36,025 nt of DNA from Actinomycetota bacterium (GTDB lineage: Bacteria; Actinomycetota; Thermoleophilia; Solirubrobacterales; Solirubrobacteraceae): contig VAWY01000037.1 of assembly GCA_005888335.1 (NCBI GenBank), positions 1-36,025 on the forward strand, given 5' to 3'. Numbering within the stretch: position 1 is the stretch's first letter; each line of letters begins with the position of its first letter. Below, piece after piece: positions 30,422 through 36,025 of the stretch. The position numbers and the translations under genes are program-made. The notes beneath the pieces were generated by a model that was given only the letters and a program-made list of their open reading frames with translations, was not told the DNA's origin and made no database searches.

Positions 30422-31324
30422 ATGATCCTGGCCGTCGGCGAGGCACTGATGGAGCTGCGACGCGTCGAAACCCGCGGCGAACTCGCGGCGGCCGGCACCT
30501 GGCGGGGGCCCTTCTGCAGTGGCGCGCCGGCCATCTTCGCCTCCGTGGCCGCCCGCCTCGGTGCCCCCACCGTCCTCGCCGCAGCCGTCGGGGACGACGC
30601 GTTCGGACGACACCTGACCGCGCGCCTGCATCGCGACGGTGTCGGCGGGCGGGCCCTCAGCACGGCAGCGGGCCGTGCGACGGCGCTGGCCATGGTCGCC
30701 TACGACGCTGGTGGCGGACGAGATTTCTTCTTCTCCGTCCGCGGCTCGGCCGCGGAGGCCGTCGACGTCGCGGCAGCGGCCGATGCGGCCCGCGCCGCTA
30801 CCTGGATCCACGTCTCGGGGTCGAGCATCGGCTTCGGCGATCCTCTCGCCTCAGCCGTCGAGAGCACCGTCGCAGCCGGGCTCCGGGCCGGCGCGCGACT
30901 CTCGCTCGATCCAAACCTTCGCCCCGACGCGCCGTCGGAGGCGCTCCAACGAACTGCGGCCCTCGCGCGTCAGGCCAGCCTGCTCTTCCCATCGGCAGGC
31001 GAGCTGAAGGCCCTCGCGCTCGAGTCCGCCGACCTCGCCGGTCGCGGCGCGCTCATCTGCACCACCAACGGACCCGGCGGCGCCGAGCTGCGCGGCCCCG
31101 GCATCGACGGTCTCGTCACCGTCTCGGCACCGGTCGTCGAGGAGGTCGACGCCACCGGCGCCGGCGACTCATTCGCCGCAGCCTTCCTCGCGGCGCTCGA
31201 GTGCGGCGCCCCGCCCGAGCGCGCCGCGGCCACCGCGTGCGCCGTCGCCGCGCGATGCGTGACGGTGATGGGCGCGATGGAAGCCGAGATCCAGCCGCTC
31301 GGCCCCGCGCCGCCTGCCGACTAG
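30422..31324 (+). CDS. PfkB-family kinase (KDG-kinase/fructokinase-like)
   Basis: 300 aa. MILAVGEALMELRRVETRGE, FCSGAPAIFASVAARLGAPT, GSSIGFGDPLASAV, ARLSLDPNLRPDA and EEVDATGAGDSFAAAFLAAL (catalytic Asp) are typical of the 2-keto-3-deoxygluconate kinase/fructokinase branch. Last gene of the kinase-aldolase-isomerase-kinase operon, 21 bases after the isomerase. With the PfkA-like enzyme it could make a sugar bisphosphate from the isomerase's ketose. Its stop interlocks with the stop of the convergent membrane-protein gene. Confidence 0.85.
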   Translation: MILAVGEALMELRRVETRGELAAAGTWRGPFCSGAPAIFASVAARLGAPTVLAAAVGDDAFGRHLTARLHRDGVGGRALSTAAGRATALAMVAYDAGGGRDFFFSVRGSAAEAVDVAAAADAARAATWIHVSGSSIGFGDPLASAVESTVAAGLRAGARLSLDPNLRPDAPSEALQRTAALARQASLLFPSAGELKALALESADLAGRGALICTTNGPGGAELRGPGIDGLVTVSAPVVEEVDATGAGDSFAAAFLAALECGAPPERAAATACAVAARCVTVMGAMEAEIQPLGPAPPAD

Positions 31325-31881
31325 CGGCCCTCGCTCGTTGCCCGCATGATCGCGCTGGCGAGCGCTTCGGGGTGATCGGATCCGACAAGGATTCGCTCGC
31401 CGCCTCGGAGCTGGAGCTGCACTCCCGTTCCACTCAAGATCCCGGTGTTCATGAGGTAGAGGTACGCGCGGCCGCGGAAAGCAGTAGCCAGACCCCAGAA
31501 GTGGTTTCCCCAGTATTCGCGGTCAGAGAGCGCTCGATACGTGCGTACTTCGCAGTGGCTGATGTCGGAAAGACGGATGTCTTGAACCCTCGGCGGCAAG
31601 AACGGCATCGGCAGCCCGGTGGGGTCAAGACGGAGATGCAGATGCCGCGCGTCCAGCTTGGTGACGAGCTTCATGACCCAGTTGGGGACCGCGAGCAGGA
31701 GAAACACCAGGGCCAGGCCGCCCGGGATCAACGCGCTGCGGGTCGAGCCCTCGACGAACAGCGCAAGACTGAGGCAACCGAGGGCAGCGACGGGCAGCAG
31801 CGCGATCACCCGTATCCAGCTGGCGAAGTGCTGTGTCTCTTCGAAGTACAGGCGGTCGTTCTCTCCTTCCATGGACCCCAT
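31321..31881 (-). CDS. Two-helix membrane protein of unknown function
   Basis: 186 aa. An N-terminal FEETQHFASWIRVIALLPVA leads into two adjacent hydrophobic segments (VAALGCLSLALFV; IPGGLALVFLLLAVPNWVMK), then a soluble part with LDARHLHLRLDPTGLPMPFL, ISHCEVRTYRALSDREYWG and RGRAYLYLMNTGI followed by LRGGERILVGSDHPEALASAI. That layout resembles small PH-like membrane proteins of the DUF6141/YvlB sort; the family is not certain. A second ATG nine bases downstream is an equally good start. No link to the sugar genes except position. Confidence 0.7.
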   Translation of the reverse strand: MGSMEGENDRLYFEETQHFASWIRVIALLPVAALGCLSLALFVEGSTRSALIPGGLALVFLLLAVPNWVMKLVTKLDARHLHLRLDPTGLPMPFLPPRVQDIRLSDISHCEVRTYRALSDREYWGNHFWGLATAFRGRAYLYLMNTGILSGTGVQLQLRGGERILVGSDHPEALASAIMRATSEGR

Positions 31882-31933
31882 CCTGCTCGGGCGCGAGCGC
31901 CCTCTCTACGACCCTGGGGATGGTTCGAACCAC

Positions 31934-32827
31934 TCAGTCGTCGTGCGTGACCGCCCCCAGCGGGTTCCCGGCCGGCTGGACGTCGTCGAGCACCTCGAGG
32001 TCGTCGGCGTCCAGGGCGATCGCGGCGGCGGCGAGGTTCTCCTCGAGGTGGGCGATCGACGAGGTGCCGGGGATCAGCAGGATGTGCTCGTCGCGCTGCA
32101 GCAGCCACGCGAGCGCCACCTGCGACGGTGTGGCGTCGTGCCGGGTCGCGACGCGGGCGACCGCCGGGTCGGCCGCGAGCTTCGCGGGGCCGCCTGTGAA
32201 GGCGGAGCCGAGCGGGAAGAAGGGCACGAAGGCGAGGTCGCGCTCCGCGCAGAGTTCGAGAAGGTCCTCGCCGTCGCGCTCGAGGATGCTGTAGCTGTTC
32301 TGCACGCATGCGATGTCGACGAGGTCAAGCGCTTCCTCGGCGGTCGCGCGCGTGACGCTGCTGATGCCGATGAGGTCGAGCTTGCCCTCGGCACGCAGGT
32401 CCGCGAGCGCCCCGAGCTGCTCGGCCAGCGTGACGTCCGGCGTGTCCTCGCCCTCGAGCAGCCGCAGGTTGACGAGGTCGAGGCGCTCGACGCGCAGCGA
32501 GCGCAGGTTGTCCTCGACGCCGGCGCGCAGCTCGTCCGGGCGCAGCGCGGGCAGCCAGGCGCCCTTGTCGTCGCGACGGCCGCCGACCTTGGTCGCGAGC
32601 CGCAGTCCCTCGGGATACGGGTGCAGCGCCTCGCGGATGAGGTCGTTGACGACGTCGGGCCCGTAGTACTGCGAGGTGTCGATGTGATCCACGCCGAGCT
32701 CGACGGCACGGCGCAGGACGGCGCGCGCCGCGGCGGGGTCGCGCGGCGGGCCGAAGACGCCGGGGCCGGCGAGCTGCATCGCGCCGAAGCCGATGCGGTT
32801 GACGGTGAAGGTGCCGAGATTGGTCAT
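31934..32827 (-). CDS. Aldo/keto reductase, PdxI/YdbC-like
   Basis: 297 aa, ATG at 32827. The start TVNRIGFGAMQLAGPGVFGP, catalytic HIDTSQYYGPD and LATKVGGRRDDKGAWLPAL, then LDLVNLRLLEG where most AKRs have a His, and WLLQRDEHILLIPGTSSIAH at the NADPH site match E. coli YdbC/PdxI very well. PdxI reduces pyridoxal to pyridoxine with NADPH. Substitution of the usual AKR His by Asn-Leu-Arg is a feature of this subfamily. Divergent from the MmyB-like regulator with 49 bases between, a common arrangement in which that regulator controls the reductase. Confidence 0.88.
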   Translation of the reverse strand: MTNLGTFTVNRIGFGAMQLAGPGVFGPPRDPAAARAVLRRAVELGVDHIDTSQYYGPDVVNDLIREALHPYPEGLRLATKVGGRRDDKGAWLPALRPDELRAGVEDNLRSLRVERLDLVNLRLLEGEDTPDVTLAEQLGALADLRAEGKLDLIGISSVTRATAEEALDLVDIACVQNSYSILERDGEDLLELCAERDLAFVPFFPLGSAFTGGPAKLAADPAVARVATRHDATPSQVALAWLLQRDEHILLIPGTSSIAHLEENLAAAAIALDADDLEVLDDVQPAGNPLGAVTHDD

Positions 32828-32876
32828 GCGTGCAGGGTCCGCTACGGTCGGGGTCGGCACAAGAAGGGCATCGATC

Positions 32877-33707
32877 GTGGGACTCGCACCACCACCCTCC
32901 GCCGCGCGCCGGTCCGAGCTCGCGGACTTCCTGCGCGACCGCCGCGCGCGCGTCTCGCCCGACAGCGTGGGGTTGCTCGACAACGGTCGCCGGCGCACGC
33001 CGGGGCTGCGCCGCGAGGAGGTCGCGCAGCTGGCGGGCGTCGGGCTGTCCTGGTACACGTGGCTGGAGCAGGGCCGCGACATCAAGCCGTCGGCCCAGGT
33101 GCTCGACGCGCTCGCGCGCGTGCTGCGGCTGGATACCGCCGAGCGCGCGCACCTGTTCCACCTCGCGCGGGTCGAGCTGCCGCTGCCCGGCGGCGACTAC
33201 CCGCGCGAGGCCCCGCCGGAGCTGGCCGTCATCGTCGACGGCCTCGTGCCCAACCCGGCCTACCTGATCGGCCCGCGCACCGACGTGCTGGCCTGGAACC
33301 GCGCCGCGGCGGCGATGCTCGGCGACCCCATCGCAGCGCCCGACGGCCGGCCGAACCTGCTGTGGTGGCTGTTCACCAGCCGCGAGCCGCGCGACGAGCA
33401 GTGGCGCGCCACCGCCCGCGGCACGCTGGCCCGTTTTCGCGCCGAGCACGCGCGCCGCCTCGGCGACCCCGACTTCGCCGCGCTGCTGGATGCGCTCGAG
33501 CAGGCCAGCCCAGACTTCCGGGCGTGGTGGCCGCGCCACGAGGTGCTGACCGAGCAGCTCGGCACGAAGACGATCGAGCACCCGCGCCTGGGCACCCTGC
33601 GGGTGCACCATCTCCAGTCGGCCCCGACCAGCCACCCGGATCTCCGCCTGACGCAGTTCGTCCCGGCCGACGACTCGACGCGCGCCGCGCTGGCGCGCCT
33701 CACCTGA
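32877..33707 (+). CDS. XRE-family regulator with MmyB-like ligand domain
   Basis: 276 aa from GTG 32877, with AGAAGG upstream. DNA-binding part: RRTPGLRREEVAQLAGVGLS, WYTWLEQGRDIKPSAQVLDA, LARVLRLDTAERAHLFHLAR. The second half is the PAS-like MmyB domain: NPAYLIGPRTDVLAWNRAAA, NLLWWLFTSREPR, SPDFRAWWPRHEV, TKTIEHPRLGTLRVHHLQ. Members of this actinobacterial group usually sit beside an oxidoreductase gene they regulate, here the divergent PdxI-like reductase. Ligand unknown; a fatty-acid-like ligand was seen in an MmyB-type structure, from memory. Confidence 0.9.
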   Translation: MGLAPPPSAARRSELADFLRDRRARVSPDSVGLLDNGRRRTPGLRREEVAQLAGVGLSWYTWLEQGRDIKPSAQVLDALARVLRLDTAERAHLFHLARVELPLPGGDYPREAPPELAVIVDGLVPNPAYLIGPRTDVLAWNRAAAAMLGDPIAAPDGRPNLLWWLFTSREPRDEQWRATARGTLARFRAEHARRLGDPDFAALLDALEQASPDFRAWWPRHEVLTEQLGTKTIEHPRLGTLRVHHLQSAPTSHPDLRLTQFVPADDSTRAALARLT

Positions 33708-33729
33708 CCGGGGGCGCGGACCGCTCTCG

Positions 33730-34521
33730 TCAGTCGCTGCCGAACAGGTCCGGAAGGTCGGCGATCGAGTCGATCGTGACCGTGGGCTGGACGCCCGAGT
33801 CGCGCACGGCCTCCTCTGTGTACTTGCCGGTGCGCACCAAGACACCGGCGAGACCCGCGGCGAGCGCGCCGCCTACGTCGCTTTCGACGTCGTCCCCGAC
33901 CATCGCCGCTTGCGCCGGCTCGACGCCCAGCGCGGCGACGACGAGCTCGTAGAAGGCGCGCGACGGCTTGCCCACGACGAGCGCCTCGCGGCGCGTCGCG
34001 TACTCCAAGGCCGCCACGAACGGGCCGACGTCCAGCGACAGCCCGTCGGCGCGCAACCAGTAGCGGTTCTTCTGCAGCGCGATGAGCTCGGCGCCCGCGA
34101 TCACCGCGCGGAAGGCGCGGTTGAGGACGTCGTACGCGAACGCCTCGCCGAGGTCGCCGACGATCACGGCCTCCGCGTGCTCGCCGCCCTGATCCTCGAT
34201 CAGGTCGGCGAAATCCTCCTTGACGTCCTCGTTCATCAGGAGCAGCGCCCGGCGACGGTCGTGCTCGAGGCAGTGCGAAACCGCGAGCACCGCGGGGGTG
34301 ACGAGCTCCCCGGAGCCCACGTCGAAGCCCAGCCGCTCGAGCTTCGCGAGCGTTTGCGCGCGCGAGCGCGACGTCGTGTTCGTCACGAAGCGCAGGGCCA
34401 ACCCGGCTCCTCGCAGGCGCGCGAGAGCCTCGCGGGCGCCGGTCACCGGCTCTTCCTCGACGTAGAGCACGCCGTCGAGGTCCACGAGCAGCCCCCGGAT
34501 GTCGGCCAGGCGCGCGGTCAC
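33730..34521 (-). CDS. HAD-IIA family phosphatase (NagD/HDHD2-like)
   Basis: 263 aa from a GTG at 34521. HAD motif I GLLVDLDGVLYVEEEPV, motif II FVTNTTSRSRAQTLAKL, Lys of motif III in VVGKPSRAFYELVVAALGV and motif IV MVGDDVESDVGGALAAGLAG. A type IIA cap lies between (KEDFADLIEDQGGEHAEAVI, VGDLGEAFAYDVLNRAFRAV). NagD-class enzymes remove phosphate from nucleotides or small metabolites; the mammalian relative HDHD2/LHPP is also close. Same strand as, and 42 bases downstream of, the malic enzyme gene, so possibly cotranscribed. Confidence 0.9.
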   Translation of the reverse strand: MTARLADIRGLLVDLDGVLYVEEEPVTGAREALARLRGAGLALRFVTNTTSRSRAQTLAKLERLGFDVGSGELVTPAVLAVSHCLEHDRRRALLLMNEDVKEDFADLIEDQGGEHAEAVIVGDLGEAFAYDVLNRAFRAVIAGAELIALQKNRYWLRADGLSLDVGPFVAALEYATRREALVVGKPSRAFYELVVAALGVEPAQAAMVGDDVESDVGGALAAGLAGVLVRTGKYTEEAVRDSGVQPTVTIDSIADLPDLFGSD

Positions 34522-34563
34522 GACGCCACGATGCCACAGCCGGCACCGGCGTCCCGAGCGGCG

Positions 34564-35892
34564 TCACAGATGCGGAGGCGCCCTACGTGGATCGGCAACG
34601 CCGCTGTCGATCGCGGCCTTGCGCACGGCCTCGGCGACCGCCGCGTGAACGTCGCGGTCAAGGACGTCGGGCACGAGCTCGGACTCGACCGTCAGGCCCG
34701 CGAGCGCCCACGCCGCCGCGCGCTTCATCTCGAGGTTGATGACGCGGGCCCCGGCCAGCAGCGCGCCGCGGAAGATGCCCGGGTAGCCGAGGACGTTGTT
34801 GACGCTCGTGCCGTCGGCCGCGAACGCCGCGCCGGCAGCAAGCGCCTCGTCGGGGTCGATCTCCGGCTCGGGATTGGTCAGCGCGAGGATGACCTGGCCG
34901 GGCCGGATCATCCGCGACGTGATGAGTCCCGGCTTGCCGCTGGTCGCCACGACGACGTCGGCCTCGCGCATGACCGTCTCCAGATCGCCGATCTCGATGC
35001 CCCGCTCGCGCGCGTACTCCTGCGCGCGCGGGCTCGGGTCGCTGCCGATGACGCGGCGCACACCGGCGTCGTGGATGAGCGTCGAGATGCCGAGGCCGGC
35101 GGCGCCCAGGCCAACCTGGCCGACGACCGCCTCGTCGAGCCGCTTGCCGACCTGCCGGCACGCTGCGATCGCGGCGCTGAACGTCACGACCGCCGTGCCG
35201 TGGACGTCGTCGTGCATGACCGGCTGGGGCAGGCGCTCGATCAGTTGCCGCTCGATCTCGAAGCACTCGGGCGCGCTGATGTCCTCGAGATGAATGCCGC
35301 CGAACCCCGGCGCGATCCGCACGACGGTCTCGACGAACTCGTCGACGTCCTTGGTGTCGATGAGCATCGGCACCGCGCTGATGCCGACCAGCTGCGCGTA
35401 GAACAGCGCCTTGCCCTCCATCACCGGCATGCTCGCCACCGGGCCGATGTCCCCCAGGCCCAGCACCCGTGTCCCGTTGGTGCAGATGGCGACGCTGCGC
35501 CCGATCATCGTGAAGCGCGCGGCGAGCTCGGGAAACTCGGCGATCGCCGTCGAGACCCGCGCGACGCCCGGCGTGTAGACGTCGCGCACGTCCTGGTTGG
35601 AGTGGATCTCGCGCCGCGCGACGACGTCGAGCTTGCCGCCGTCGTGGGCGATGAAGGCGCGGTCGTGGAACCAGATCACCTTGATGCCCGGCAGCGTGCC
35701 AAGCGCCGCGGCGAGGGCTTCCGCGTGCGCCTTGTCGCGCAACTCGACGGTGATGTCGCGTAGCGCCTCGTGCCGCGCGACGGAGATCGTCGTGACGTCG
35801 CCGATCAAGCCTCCCTGCGCGGCGATCGTGCTGGCGACCTTGGCCAGCTGCCCCGACGTGTGCGGGATGCGCAGACGGTAGGTGCAGTCCAT
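34564..35892 (-). CDS. ACT-domain NAD(P)-malic enzyme
   Basis: 442 aa, ATG at 35892 (GTG six bases upstream possible). Residues 1-75 form an ACT domain ([40 protein letters not shown]), which in other enzymes binds a regulatory amino acid. The malic domain follows: [80 protein letters not shown] and [20 protein letters not shown] (catalytic Tyr/Lys and metal Glu/Asp), then the Rossmann region [13 protein letters not shown]. It oxidises and decarboxylates malate to pyruvate. An ACT fusion suggests allosteric control not seen in standard MaeB/Sfc. Confidence 0.92.
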   Translation of the reverse strand: MDCTYRLRIPHTSGQLAKVASTIAAQGGLIGDVTTISVARHEALRDITVELRDKAHAEALAAALGTLPGIKVIWFHDRAFIAHDGGKLDVVARREIHSNQDVRDVYTPGVARVSTAIAEFPELAARFTMIGRSVAICTNGTRVLGLGDIGPVASMPVMEGKALFYAQLVGISAVPMLIDTKDVDEFVETVVRIAPGFGGIHLEDISAPECFEIERQLIERLPQPVMHDDVHGTAVVTFSAAIAACRQVGKRLDEAVVGQVGLGAAGLGISTLIHDAGVRRVIGSDPSPRAQEYARERGIEIGDLETVMREADVVVATSGKPGLITSRMIRPGQVILALTNPEPEIDPDEALAAGAAFAADGTSVNNVLGYPGIFRGALLAGARVINLEMKRAAAWALAGLTVESELVPDVLDRDVHAAVAEAVRKAAIDSGVADPRRAPPHL

Positions 35893-36025
35893 GGCCACGG
35901 CGTGGACGCTATCCCTTCGCGGGACCGCGCCTGCGGTTCCGAGGGCCGCGCCCCACCGACGCCCGCGCAGCATGGCAAGAGCAAGGCGCCAGCCACTCGC
36001 GCGCCCTCCAGCGACTTCACGCCGG

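Noticed and set aside
15445..31324. Confident call of a sulfoquinovose (yih-type) pathway
   Set aside because: Isomerase positions recalled as sulfonate contacts are changed, no kinase looks like YihV, no sulfolactaldehyde enzyme, sulfoquinovosidase or sulfonate exporter is present, and the importer is a generic Frc/Rbs type.
1..36025. CRISPR arrays, transposases, integrases, attachment sites, rRNA or tRNA genes
   Set aside because: No regularly spaced repeats, no transposase or integrase motifs and no recognisable tRNA cloverleaf or rRNA sequence were seen by eye. A covariance search would be needed to exclude small RNAs.

Overview
The window is about 36 kb of very GC-rich DNA with GTG starts, ATGA/GTGA stop-start overlaps and many convergent genes touching at their stops. 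Gene content (DipZ, RNB-domain nuclease, ECF sigma factors with YCII/DGPF proteins, ROK and DeoR regulators, DUF4097) points to a high-GC actinobacterium. The style resembles soil Thermoleophilia (Solirubrobacterales such as Conexibacter or Solirubrobacter); that placement is inference, since no rRNA or tRNA gene was seen.

Left part (1-15.4 kb): a mixed housekeeping and envelope region. It holds a PhzF-type isomerase cut by the window edge, an HhH-GPD protein, a redoxin, a DM13 membrane protein, a DipZ thiol-disulfide protein, a sigma factor with a zinc-finger tail overlapping a secreted glycoside hydrolase, an RNB ribonuclease, a homoserine dehydrogenase, a DUF4097 protein with a ribbon-helix-helix regulator, and a complete ECF42-type operon (VOC, YCII, sigma with TPR-like tail). 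Several wrecked genes lie among them. In three (LuxR/MalT-like, GNAT, ABC exporter) the first and last codons survive but the middle is gone; two others (SMP-30 with a membrane protein, and a membrane protein at 17.3 kb) have lost their 5' parts.

Central part (15.4-31.3 kb): a dense sugar-catabolic region. It contains a FrcBCA/RbsBCA-like ABC importer, a YihS-like aldose-ketose isomerase, six sugar or sugar-phosphate kinases (four PfkB-family, one FGGY, one strongly altered PfkA) and three class I aldolases of different branches (DhnA/FbaB type, LacD/YihT type, DUF2090 type). Two regulators are present, each next to candidate operators: a ROK repressor beside two perfect 7-5-7 palindromes, and a DeoR repressor beside three TTTCGA repeats laid over the importer promoter. 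A reasonable reading is uptake of one or more unusual hexoses or sugar acids, isomerisation to a ketose, one or two phosphorylations, then aldol cleavage. The substrate cannot be read from the sequence. The isomerase and LacD-like aldolase resemble sulfoquinovose enzymes, but two recalled sulfonate-contact positions differ and no sulfolactaldehyde enzyme or sulfoquinovosidase is in view.

Right part (31.3-36 kb): a membrane protein, a PdxI/YdbC-like aldo-keto reductase divergent from an MmyB-like XRE regulator, a HAD-IIA phosphatase and an ACT-domain malic enzyme.

No CRISPR array, transposase, integrase, rRNA or tRNA gene was recognised. All calls come from reading translated sequence and remembered family motifs; no search was run.
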